A DNA stretch of 11,465 bases from Smittium mucronatum (taxonomy: Eukaryota > Kickxellomycota > Harpellomycetes > Harpellales > Legeriomycetaceae): positions 1 through 11,465 of the forward strand of contig LSSL01002330.1 of assembly GCA_001953115.1 (NCBI GenBank), in the 5' to 3' direction. Below are positions 1 to 9,918 of the stretch, one piece after another. The notes under the pieces were generated by a model. It worked only from the letters and a program-made list of their open reading frames with translations, searched no databases and was not told where the DNA came from. Numbering within the stretch: the first letter of the stretch is position 1; the number at the start of each line of letters is the position of its first letter. A program made the position numbers and the translations under genes.

Positions 1-3000
1 TTAAATAATTTTTAACGCGTTAAAATATAAAATATGATTGGAGTTTAACCAAAATTGTGTTTATTTTACTATATTTTTATTTGCATAATAAATTAATAAA
101 AGCCAAAAGATTCTCAATAGAATAATGGCTCAAAATTAATCTGATTCAAAATTACTAAAAAAGGATCAAATCTAATTCTAAAAGAGATAATTTAATGAGG
201 TATCAAGTCTAAATATAATATATTTATATTTAAATTGTGCGTGGATATGATACATGTTTGGATTTGATATTTTTTTTGGCAGATTTAATCTTTATGTGAT
301 TATGAAGCCCTTGAATCAATAGCCAGTGGTTACTGAGCCGCTAGAGCGATAGATAGGATTGGGATGAAATTTGATCATTTTTTCCTTTTATTGTGTTTTT
401 ATTTTAGTTTTATCTAGTATTTGAATATTATAAGTAAATTCCCTCTAAAAAATAAAATAAATAAAGTGATTATGAAACAATTTTTTGAATAATATTGGTG
501 AATTATTATCGATTGGAATCTTCCGTTTGGCTAATAAAATTTTAATCAAATCGATATACCAACAAAAACATGTAAAATCTTTATTAAAAAACATGTATAT
601 AATTTAGTGTTTTTTTGCGTCTAGATAAATAAATAGTCTTGTTCTGAATAATGTCAATTTTAATCGAGGGAAATAGATATCTACCCAAAAAAAAAAAAAA
701 ATCATGCTAAATCCAACAATTGGATTAAGATGATGCATAATTCCTAGTATTAGATTGGTGTTTAATAAAAAAAAATTATTTGGTTAGCCAATATATATAT
801 CTCTAATTAGGATTCTTAAATTTTTCCATATTGATATTCATAAAAATCAAGTTCTTATATATCGATAATTTTATTTTTTAAATTTATTTTTATTATTTTT
901 TTCGGATATTTTTTTATTTTTTGAATGGATATTAAGTTTTAAAATAAAGCAAAGTAAAAATCAGTCAATTTATGTACAAATTGGTAAAATTTAACCAAGT
1001 TAACATAAAAACGCATTATATCGATCGAAAAAATGTCGTGAAAATATTAAATATTGAGATTTATACAACTTTATTTGCCCATAATCTCAGCCACTGATTC
1101 TTTAGTCCCAGAAATTCACATAAAAATTCAATTTTTTGTATATTTTTGAGTAATAAATAGAAAATACATTTATAATCAAGATTTTAAACCTCCGATTTAT
1201 GCATAATGAATATAGAACAGCTTTTATTAAAATGTTTTTTTTTTCGAAATAATTATAATGAAGCCTATCCATCTATTAAGGATAAAAATGGATCTGATTC
1301 TTTATGTATAACCTCGTATGTGAAATGGCGAATATCTTATTTTTTAAATTTTAATCAGTCATATTGTATTATTTGGATAAAAATTAATTAATTTTACATC
1401 GTTTTTTTACTTATTTTAATTAAAAATTCACATATTAGCCCCCAAATAAACTTATTTTTAACTTAATTTTATACATAAATTAAATTTTACGTTTCAAAAA
1501 CATGCTTTGGTCCAAATTTACTTGGTTTGATTTCTTTCAAAAAAAATTTAATTCAATTTCATTTGTTAAGCTTAAATTAACACTTTGAGAAAAAAAACTA
1601 CTTCCAGAATTTTCGATGATTTTTTAAAATAATTTGTCATTGAATTAGAGAGGTTTAACTTCAGTATAGATCCAATAAAAATGATATATAAATTCTATAT
1701 ATAACTTTTGAAATTAAATTCTTATCAAAGTCTTTTATTTAAAGTATTTTTATAAATAAAAGTGTATTATTTTTTCAAATTTTCTTGATTGAAATATTAA
1801 ATGAGAGTAATTATTGTAAAAAAATATTTTTAATAAATTTATTTAATCTTTAATTGAAGCGGATCTTCTAATAATTATAAATATTAGTGTTTATAAAAAC
1901 ATTTAATTTTTTTTTTAACCTCAAACCCTATTAATATAAAAAAAAATTTATATCTAAAAAAAACTATAAAAATTGATCTCATAATTAGAAAATCAATAAA
2001 TAAAAATTTTATCACCGGGGTTTTACTTTAATCATTAGTTAAATAAAATGCATTTCTTACCTTATTGATATGTAAGAGATTTATTTTTTATGAAATAAAT
2101 ATTATTAGGAATTGAAATTATTCATTAATTAGCTAAAAAATCATGATGGTAATATTATCTGAAAAAAATAAAAATAATATAGATCTTATCAAAATGCTTT
2201 TAATTTTAAGAAATTTAAATCGTTAAATGTATGTTAAAATAGGATAATTTTCCTAGAGTTTAATTCCTTTTATATCGACTAAATAATATGGGTAAAATAT
2301 AAATATAATTTATATATATATTATGTATCAGGTAATGGTGAAAATGAAGTTTATTATCAATTTTCTATACTTCAATAAAAAATTATTGGTTTCAGATACC
2401 TGTAATTAAAAAAAAACGGTGATTTAATTATTTTTTTAAATCTTGAAATTTAAATTTATCATATATATGTTATTTATTATAAATTTATAAGATAAAGATA
2501 TAAATCAAATTTGAAAAAATAATTTTTTAAATTCAATATTAACATAATGTTTTTCTATAAAATACATTTATGTATATATATATATATATATAAACTTCAA
2601 ATAAAGCAAGTTATTATAAAATATTTGAATTATAAATTTCTGATTTATCTAAAACAGTAAAAAAAAATTAATTTAGGCAATTTTTTTGTATATCCGTTTG
2701 TTTTATATAAATCAATTTTTGGAAAATGCATCTTAGCCAAGGGGGGAAGGGGCTAAAGTTTTAAATACACCAAAAATTCTTCTAAACTAGCAAAATTGTC
2801 TAATTTATAAATTTAAAATGTCTTATAAAACCAAAAATTAGTTCATTATAAGCATAAAAGTGGTAATTGATAATGAAAATATGTTTAAATTTAATTAAAG
2901 TTAATTGAAAAATATGAAATTTTATTTTATGTGATTATCAAATTATAGAAAGATTATGATAAAAAAACCCCCCAAAAAGTCCCATTGATCTTAAATTAAT

Positions 3001-4202
3001 CAATACGTAATTTTTCGACATTAAATTTACTGTATATTTATTCTATTATAATGATTTTAAAAAAAAATTCCAAATGCTAAAGTTGTATTTTTTTAAATTA
3101 AATCTATCTTATATATATATTAAATGAAAATGTACTTATATGATATTCAATTTTTTTAAGATCGAAGTATAAATAATTAGCTTCCATATCAGAAAAATAA
3201 TTTTTCTTTTATAGGTAAATTGATCATTGCGTTGTTTTAGAAATACATTAATTTGGTTTGCGTGACCTTCTCTTAAAATGCTAGAAATATCGAATTTAAT
3301 ATATTTTTTGTAAACTTATATATTTTACATAAATAGAAATAGAACAGAAGTCTCAGTCAAAAAAAAATCTGCTCGATTTATGAAATAATTTTGTTTAATT
3401 TATATTCAAATAAGAGAAAAATATAAATAATATAATTTATGATTTTAACGATTAATGAAAGGTCTGGTAGTACAATACCTTTTCTTTCTATTTTTTTTTA
3501 CCCTTTTTACAAAATTCAATTTATCTTGTCCTTTATTGATTGGGAAGAACAAATTTCAAAATTGACTTTTGAAAAAAATGATTTTCAGTTTTGAAATTTT
3601 TGAAATCACTCTATTTCAACATGGAGGAAATACCCACCCACTAACAATTGACATACTTTAAACTATACTTAACGTTTGGAAACTTAGAATGTAGATTAGG
3701 GGTTTTATTTTATTGTTTTAATTTGGTGAAAAAAATCTTTCAGATAGTAAATAAAACATTGGTCCAAGATTGTAAGAAAAAAAGATTAGATGGGTAGTTT
3801 TGGAATTTTATTCTATTGATAATTATGTGTTCCAAAAAATTATTGAAAAAAGTTTTCCGTTAGTAATAGAAAATTTGGAAATAACATTTGGATTCCTTGA
3901 AAAATAACCGAAGGTAGCTTTGAATATTATATTTTTATTTTATTTTTTTTGGATATTATGTATTAAAAGAGTTTAAAAAAGGTAAAGACTTAATACCTTT
4001 GTAAAAAAATATATCCATCTGTAAAAAGAGTGTTATTTGTATGAAATTTAATGAGATCAAGGTCAAATTAAAAAGTGTTGTTCGGAGATAACATTTTGCT
4101 GAAAAGGGTCCAGGTTTGAAAATGGAAATCAAAGATAATCGTTTCTCCCAGGAGGTTTACAATGTTAAAAGCGAATGTAGAATTTAGTAGGAAAAAAAAG
4201 TC
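1..4202. other. AT-rich region without a supportable gene
   Basis: I read both strands of this 4.2-kb stretch and found no exon chain, RNA gene or recognisable mobile-element domain. It is dominated by A and T homopolymers, stops are dense in all frames, and the longest ATG-initiated frame (61 codons at 1206-1391) is about what chance gives at this composition. A slightly GC-richer patch at about 300-365 has no continuous frame and no tRNA fold that I could complete. The last 150 bases (4041-4190) are open on both strands apart from a stop or two. They may be 3' untranslated sequence of the minus-strand cyclin gene. Confidence 0.6.
2573..2593. repeat. (TA)n microsatellite
   Basis: About ten uninterrupted TA dinucleotides stand in AT-rich spacer DNA. 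This is a simple sequence repeat, probably variable in length between isolates, with no sign of function. Confidence 0.85.
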
Positions 4203-5966
4203 CTAAACAGATCTAATGGCAGAATAAATCTTTTGTTCTATAACACTACTGATGCATCCAGGTTCGTACTGATTAATAAAGTTGGGGTCCATTTGTAAAA
4301 GAATTTTGGGATAAAAAAGATATAGCTCAAACATTTGAACCGTAAAATCTAAAGAGGAATATTGAGTTTTAGCCTTAATGGTTATATTTAATCTCTTTTT
4401 TTTTTTAATTACCGTGTAGTTCAGATGAATTAACGTAAAATTTATTCCACCAATCCCCATTTAGATCAAAGCCATTATCATTAATAGTCTCATAATTGTC
4501 AATTTTAGGGCGCTCCAAATCGCTATTTTCTAAGGATCCTTTTTCGTTGAACATAATTTCCCCAATCTCAATCTTATTGAAATAATAATAGATATTAAAG
4601 CTTTTTTATGTTTATAAAGTTTTATAAGAATATAACCACCTTTTTTTTCATACTGGTAACACAATCTTGGAATAGTTTCCACGAAAAATCGTATCTTTCC
4701 TCTTTTTGAATGTTTATTGAAATAAATATCGAACCCAGGATTAGAATTAAAGGTGAAAATTGAATCGATAGAGATGTGTAGTAGCTAAAATAATATACAA
4801 ACAGAAAAGAATGGGAAAAAAAAAATTTCAAAATATTACAAAAATAAAAAAATTTTAAATCAATATACTTACCTATCAGTCAGTATATCCCAGCCATCTT
4901 TGGATATATGTTTAGGCACTAAAAATTTGTTTGTTTTTATACTTTAAAAGAATATCCCACTTCAGTAAGGGTAAAATTACCACGAATTGATAAAGTATAT
5001 AATTTACATTTCATGGTTTTGGATATCTTGATATAGAAGCTGTGTGAGTCTGAATTTTTGAAATTAAAATCTAAAGAACGAAGCACTAATTCTTCAACTA
5101 GTAATACGGAGCTTCTTTTGGCCTCCATTTCCTATACAATAATTAATTACCGATTTGAAAGTCAGAGTTAAAGGATATGAAAGAAAAAGAAACAAGATTA
5201 CAGGTTCAGTATAATGGGTGGTTATTTCACCCTTATTGTCAGAATAGTAAGCTTTTGATATAACAGAAAATAATTTCTTAGGAGTCTCTTCTATTTTTGA
5301 AGACATATATAGGGCACAAATAGCTAGGTCCTAATAGATCAAACCAGGAAAAAGGAATCAGAAATCTGTGGGAAATTTTCAAGTTAAAAAAATAATATGA
5401 GGAGATATCTTATGAACACCTTTGGATCTAAGCCTTCATTATTCCCTAAATGATATACCCTATAAAGTATGGATTGCGCAGTGCAGTAAGTTCTAGCGGG
5501 GCTAGATGATTTGTGAAGTAAGAAAGAATCAAAATCAGGAAAATAAAAAATAAATCATTTTAAGTAAATAGCTTTACAATCCGATTAGAATAGCCACACT
5601 TCTGATAATCATACAACTCTTCACAATTTCAAAAGATTTTGGGTAACCAAGGTATGAACATACTCTTTTTTCGGCTTTAGATGTTTTTTAAGTTATAGAC
5701 CAAATTTAGAATTTGAAGCCGAATATAATATACAGAAAGGATTGAATAAAAATACAAAAATAGTTTAAGAATTTTGAATTAGATCAGTGATTTAGGACAT
5801 CAAGCGTTTTAGTGGATGTGGAAATATAGAGAGAAGAAGTTTTGTTTTTCACGAACTTACGAGGAATATCTTCGGATCTGATGCCTTCGGATAGGCTTTT
5901 AATAATCTCGATTCGAGGGAAATATTCAAGGTCATGATTTATGCTCGGAATTATAACCATATCCAT
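4203..5966 (-). CDS. Transcription-type cyclin (cyclin K / fungal CTDK-I cyclin-like), nine exons
   Basis: Predicted regulatory subunit of a transcriptional cyclin-dependent kinase (CDK9/12/13 or Ctk1 type), acting in the nucleus. Exons (descending): 5966-5861, 5674-5578, 5501-5420, 5330-5202, 5131-5008, 4918-4873, 4784-4640, 4572-4413 and 4348-4203, giving 344 residues and a TAG stop. The first cyclin fold (about residues 50-165) has GFPARTYCTAQ at 67-77, DLAICALYMSSKIEETPKK at 96-114 and VEELVLRSLDF at 150-160. K107 and E151 match the conserved Lys-Glu pair that contacts the CDK in cyclin A. The second fold has GWDILTDS, SIQFSPLILILG and finally DWWNKFYVNSSELHDFTVQM, which aligns with WWEQF...ILDLY of cyclin K. 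An acidic stretch of roughly 50 residues precedes DWW. An upstream in-frame TAG supports the start. The exon 2 acceptor is the least certain junction. For exon 5 the donor at 5007 fits cyclin T spacing without gaps; 4980 is a possible alternative. Confidence 0.88.
4573..4639 (-). other. Cyclin intron 7, inside the second cyclin fold
   Basis: The donor is AAG|GTGGTT and the acceptor AATAAG, 67 nt, phase 0. It joins the exon ending SMKKK to one beginning IEIGEIMF. The acceptor uses AAG rather than TAG, but the joined frame continues to DWWNKFY, the conserved end of the cyclin fold. Transcript data would be needed to exclude a shorter alternative using the upstream GTATGA. Confidence 0.65.
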
Positions 5967-6602
5967 ATTAAAAATCTAATACAAGAAATCTGTCTTATGT
6001 TTATTATTCAAAGTCACTTACTCTTAAGGCTGTTCATAAACTAAAAACATTTGTAGATTTGAGGCAACTAAATAATTTACAAAATGGCTTCAAGACTATA
6101 AGAACCCAAAAATTAACGGTCTCCTTTTTGCGATATTTATCAATTTCCATTTGATGGTAAATATATTGATCCAATTATTAGTGAATACTTTCGTTGTCAG
6201 TTTATATTAATTGGGAACAGAGCTATTTTTGTAACTACTGCCATGAGTGGATTGGAGGTTTTGAATAAAGATTGTAATTTGATAGCAGGTATTCATATAG
6301 GGTGTTATTATTGGAGAAGGATCCATCAAAGATGGAGTTAAGAGAATCGGTTGGATTCACATTAGATCAGATTGATATTCTGCTTAACCTTTTTTGGACC
6401 TAAAAACCCATTAGGATACTGTTTGTGAAATTTAATCCAATTATAAAGACTAGCCTTTAATAAAATGTTTGTATATAGAAAATGCATGTTTTTTTGTACT
6501 GCCAGCACTGAAATGGCTAATCTGAGTTAAAATTTAAACATAGTCAAGGAAAAGCTTAATTAAAATATTGCGTCAATCATTTATTTCGCTTGGGCTAAAA
6601 AA
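5967..6602. promoter_or_regulatory. Divergent intergenic region between cyclin and pyrophosphatase genes
   Basis: The two start codons face away from each other across 636 bp, so both promoters should lie here and may be shared. I cannot point to a convincing TATA box because the background is AT-rich throughout. The central part, about 6060-6420, is visibly richer in G and C than the flanks and holds a coding-like frame, listed separately. On the minus strand a GTAAGT donor at 6021 and an ATTAG acceptor ending at 5976 could form a 46-nt intron in the 5' untranslated region of the cyclin mRNA. The frame does not allow it to extend the protein. Confidence 0.45.
6117..6341 (+). other. Unidentified coding-like frame, possibly a gene remnant
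   Basis: A frame of 74 sense codons is open from 6117 to the TAA at 6339-6341, with no ATG near its beginning (first ATG at 6243). It reads like protein, for example DIYQFPFDGKYIDPIISEYF followed by FILIGNRAIFVTTAMSGLEV. At about 6300 the sense appears to pass to the next frame (VIIGEGSIKDGVKRIGWIH, from 6304), and near 6353 to the third (FTLDQIDILLNLFW). That pattern fits a decayed gene with small indels, or exons of an unrecognised gene. The opposite strand also holds a frame of about 40 codons in part of this segment, so the strand is not certain. I do not recognise the family. The IHIG and VIIGEG steps faintly recall hexapeptide beta-helix proteins, which is only a guess. Confidence 0.4.
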
Positions 6603-8165
6603 ATGATTTTCTTCAGTAAACACATCAGCTCAAAGACTTTGCACAACAAGCGATTTCTATCTTATACCACCAAAAAAATCAGAGATAAAACTTATCTGAG
6701 TAAGCTCGAAAATAGTAAAAAATTTGAAAAAATTAACTCAAATCAGCCATACTTTAACATACAACTTCTTCAAAATTTTTAAAATTATATTTCTGACTTT
6801 TTTTTCTTATTTCCTTTCACCCCCCTTCAAAACATTTCATAATATATTGACCGATTTTTTACACTTATAAATATTAGATCATTCAAACGATGGGAAAGCT
6901 GAGCTGATATCTTTTTGGCATGATATACCTCTAAGACCATCCTCTTCAGCATCAATATTAAACATGGTCGTCGAAATTCCTCGTTTTACTAATGCAAAAA
7001 ATGAGGTTTCATTCCCAGTTTAATAACTACCTAAATACTTAATCACCTTAATGAATCATATTTATATGCCCTTTATTATCCAGGTCTCTAGAAGCTCTCT
7101 CCTCAATCCAATTATTCAAGACTCCAAAAATGGCGTTCCTAGATACGTCTCTGACATTTTCCCATACAAAGGGTACATTTGGAATTACGGCTCTTTCCCT
7201 CAGGCAATTTGAAATCTATAATACTCATCAATATATGCCTTCTTTATAATTCTTTATATCTTTGGTGATTTATTAGACTTATGAGGATCCAGAATTCTTA
7301 GATAAAAACACAGGGTATTATGGTGATGGAGATCCAATCGACGTATTGGAAATTGGTTCTGAAATAGGCTTTGTTGGGCAAGTGAAAAAGGTCAAAGTCT
7401 TAGGAATTATGGGTCTTATTGATGATGGTAATTTATAATATGTACCAATAAATTTTTAAATTTGTGTTAACATTTTTAATAACTTTTAATTTCTACAAAA
7501 AAAGGTGAGACCGATTGGAAAGTTTTAGCAATTGATATCGAAGATCCTCTTTCTAATAGAATGAGCAATATATCTGACATCGACGTCATAATGCCAGGAC
7601 TTTTAAATTCCACAAAAGATTGGCTCACCAATTATAAAATACCTGATGGTAAGCCTGAAAACAAATGGGCTTTTGATGGAGCCCTAAAAGATTATGTAAG
7701 ACTCTAATATTCAAAAAACATATGAATTTGTTATTATTTTAGATGAATTTCCGTAATTTAATTCAAATCATCTTTTTTATCAACTTAGAAATTTTCAATG
7801 GATATCATAAACGAGGCCCATAGCCATTGGATTAAATTGATGAAGACTCAAAGACATTCAATAGAATCCTCAAAGTAAATTTTTTCAATTTTTTTTTTTG
7901 CATTTAGCTTGAATATATTGATCACTTTACATATTATAAATCCCCTTTAGATTTGGTATAATTAGCAATGGCTCCGAAAAAAAGGATTTTCTCAAAAAAA
8001 TAGAATCCTTAGAATCGGATACTTCATCTGTAATTAACTCAAAGCCTAGAAAAGGTATTATATTGGTTTTTTTTTTTTTAATTTTGGTCGTAATTTTCGA
8101 TCTTCTAAAAATCTGTTATAGGCGACAAGTGGTATTTTTTACACGATGGAAAGATATCCAATTGA
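6603..8165 (+). CDS. Mitochondrial-type inorganic pyrophosphatase (family I), eight exons
   Basis: Hydrolyses pyrophosphate to two phosphates using Mg2+, pulling mitochondrial biosynthetic reactions forward. Exons: 6603-6699, 6878-7005, 7084-7203, 7277-7427, 7505-7695, 7789-7874, 7951-8054 and 8122-8165, giving 306 residues and a TGA stop, close to yeast Ppa2 (about 310). The metal signature DGDPIDV spans residues 132-138. All expected active-site residues are present by alignment to yeast Ipp1: E65, K73, E75, R95, Y106, Y110, D132, D134, D137, D164, D169, K171, Y209 and K210. The first 30 or so residues (MIFFSKHISSKTLHNKRFLS...) are rich in K, R, S and T and have no acidic residue before D28, as in a mitochondrial presequence. 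The ATG is the first after an in-frame TAA at 6561. The tail GDKWYFLHDGKISN matches the family's terminal KW-aromatic motif. Intron 3 starts with GC. Confidence 0.96.
6700..6877 (+). other. Pyrophosphatase intron 1
   Basis: The donor A|GTAAGC and acceptor ATTAG enclose 178 nt, phase 1. It separates the presequence-coding exon from the enzyme body, so the targeting peptide is carried almost alone on exon 1. It is about twice as long as the other introns in this gene. The first cyclin intron, 186 nt, is similarly long. Confidence 0.85.
7204..7276 (+). other. Pyrophosphatase intron 3, GC-AG type
   Basis: The coding frame runs to CAG (Q115, in GSFPQ) and resumes at ACT (T116, in TYEDP). In all family members Q is followed directly by the T-aromatic-E-D-P block. 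The intron therefore begins GCAATT and ends TTAG, 73 nt, phase 0. No GT lies near enough to be used without deleting the conserved YIWNYG block. CAG|GCAA fits the usual consensus of GC-AG introns. Confidence 0.85.
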
Positions 8166-9382
8166 TCTAATGTTAAATCATACAGCTTTTGCCAAATATA
8201 CACCTTTCTTTAGATTTTTTTATAAAATACATAAATAAATAGTGTTTTTTCAACTGAATGTAAAGTCATTAGTCAGATCCTATCAAAAAATAAAAACCAA
8301 AAGTATATATTACACATGTAGTTGATAAAAATATTTAGTATACAAGAACAAACATTAGCTATTGTGTCATATTTACGAACATTTTTACCAAAAAAAAAAA
8401 AAAATCAGCCGCAATAATCCAAAATTTAGAAAAATATATGAGTTTTGGATTAATTTTTTTATATTCTTATTCGTATTCTCTGTTTTGTATTTTTTATAAA
8501 ATTTTAATTTAATTACATTGGTTTTTTTACAATCACTTCTATAGCTTGCATAATTTACAGCTAAATATATTTATATACTTATTACTGATATTATGTGCCA
8601 ATAAACCCCCCACAATAAAATTTAATATTTTTGTAGAAAATTTTAGATCAAGGTAGATATCTAATGCACAGTTAAAGAGGGTTAGAATTTTAACGATTTG
8701 TTTATTTTTTACCCCAAAATATTTTCAATGATTTGATACGCAAATGGTTTTAAATATACTCTCGATTCGCCTTAAAATAAAATAAATGTGTGATGATTAT
8801 TATTGATAGTAAAAAAAAACTTTAAAAATGAGAAAGCTGGTTAGTATAGATTTAATTTAATCTTAATACAGATATATAAAGAAAAAATATAGACGTGACT
8901 AGTTCTAATATTATTAATATTTATAAACTCTGTGCGAAAAAAGGTAAAATGGGAATAATTAAACTCCAGACACGATATATATTTAGTAACATCATATTAT
9001 TGGGCAAAACAAAATGAAAAATTCTAAAACCATTAAAATGATATCTTACAATAAAATTCCATGATACAAAAAAAACCATTAAAAATGATGATATATAGTA
9101 AACAAATAGTTTTTTTTAGGAAAGCAATTAAATTTATGCTATTTTGGGAAGAAAAATTACTTTTATCTATAAATCGAATTTTCAGAAAATATATGTGCAT
9201 TAATTGTATTTTGTTACTATTTTAAGTAACATCCAAAGAATCATACGCTGATTCAAGTGTGTTCTAAGCTACCAATTTTTTTTAGCAAATATAGAAAATT
9301 GATATAATTGGATGCTGTGTTATCATGCTGATTTAAAAAAAAGGTGGATGACTCATGAACAACGCTGACTAGTTGATTGGAT
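8166..9382. other. AT-rich region without a supportable gene
   Basis: After the pyrophosphatase stop codon I see only its likely 3' untranslated sequence and AT-rich spacer. Both strands are dense in stops. No exon chain, RNA gene or mobile-element motif was recognised. Confidence 0.6.
8234..8239 (+). promoter_or_regulatory. Possible polyadenylation signal of the pyrophosphatase gene
   Basis: AATAAA occurs 69 nt after the stop codon. The motif is common by chance in DNA this AT-rich, so position is the only real support. Confidence 0.35.
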
Positions 9383-9661
9383 CTATATCATCACATTTTT
9401 AACAAAAAGTTTATCTTTGCAAACTTTGGATGTTATCACTTCATCAATATTTGGATCTAAGATATCCGTATTTTTCCCCAAATATAAAAAGGCTACATCT
9501 CCCCTATCATAAAAAAACTAATAGTATGCTTAACTAAAGCCAAAAAATACATTGAAATAATTTTCAACCAGATTACACACTCGATCAGACTTTAATAAAT
9601 ATTGAAAAAGACAAAGGGTGAATGTCAAATTGAAAATTTCGAATTCCGAGGTTTGAATTTT
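9383..9661 (-). pseudogene. Stop-interrupted coding-like stretch, family not recognised
   Basis: One reading frame on the minus strand is open for 43 codons (9661-9533), is broken by TAA at 9532-9530 and by TAG four codons later at 9520-9518, then is open for 44 more codons to TAG at 9385-9383. The composition is protein-like: the first part contains LLKSDRVCNLVENYFNVFFG, the second FFYDRGDVAFLYLGKNTDIL and then DPNIDEVITSK. The upstream end abuts TTTCTTTTAG, which could be a splice acceptor. About 90 codons with only two clustered stops is unusual at this AT content. It suggests a decayed gene or mobile-element fragment, or two exons separated by a very short intron. The plus strand also has an open frame of about 47 codons here. 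I cannot assign a family. Confidence 0.4.
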
Positions 9662-9830
9662 CTAAAAGAAACTTCAAAGACAAATAAATCCCTTTAATAA
9701 TTTATAAGTCGTAGAAACGATATAAATATGTTGCTTTTGAATTTTTTGTTTTCGATACGTATAAACTATTTTAATTAGTAATAAAAACGTCTGAATACTC
9801 TTTAAATTCGATAACCTTCTGGCAATAACT

Positions 9831-9918
9831 TTTTAAAAAAAGTCTTATAAAAAAACAACGTTTCTTATTTAATTTTTTAAAAAAAGTTTTATAAATAAAC
9901 AACGTTTCTTATTTAATT
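9831..9918. repeat. 44-bp tandem duplication, two copies
   Basis: Units 9831-9874 and 9875-9918 are adjacent, in the same orientation, and differ at two positions only. Each runs from TTTTAAAAAAAG to ACAACGTTTCTTATTTAATT. A partial third start (TTTTTCAAAAAA) follows. It lies in gene-free AT-rich sequence and looks like a recent local duplication. Confidence 0.9.

Noticed and set aside
300..365. Possible tRNA or tRNA-derived SINE (TAGCCAGTGG resembles a D-arm / box A)
   Set aside because: The box A match lacks a base, no box B (GGTTCRANTCC) follows at the right distance, and no acceptor stem pairs.
1206..1391. 61-codon ATG-initiated frame on the plus strand
   Set aside because: At this AT content one or two such frames are expected by chance in 11 kb. 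It has no recognisable motif, and no supporting exons are near it.
4041..4187. Plus-strand frame MKFNEIKVKLKSVVRR, stop, then about 31 more codons, suggesting TAA read as an amino acid
   Set aside because: The two intact genes end at TAG and TGA in the expected places and contain no internal in-frame stops, so there is no support for a variant code. The frame is short and lies antisense to likely cyclin 3' sequence.
4622..4831. Separate minus-strand membrane-like small protein (MKFFFSHSFLF...)
   Set aside because: The first half is intron 6 of the cyclin gene. Only 4784-4640 is exon, continuing the second cyclin fold.
5094..5306. Single-exon minus-strand frame beginning MSSKIEETPKK
   Set aside because: This is an internal cyclin exon read through its intron. 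The cyclin motif extends upstream of that ATG, and a GTAATC donor ends the exon at 5202.
7006..7020. Alternative pyrophosphatase intron 2 donor at 7018 (GTTTAA), adding four residues
   Set aside because: Using the donor at 7006 (GAG|GTTTCA) gives a gapless alignment with yeast pyrophosphatases across E-V-S-R...N-P. The longer form inserts VSFP.
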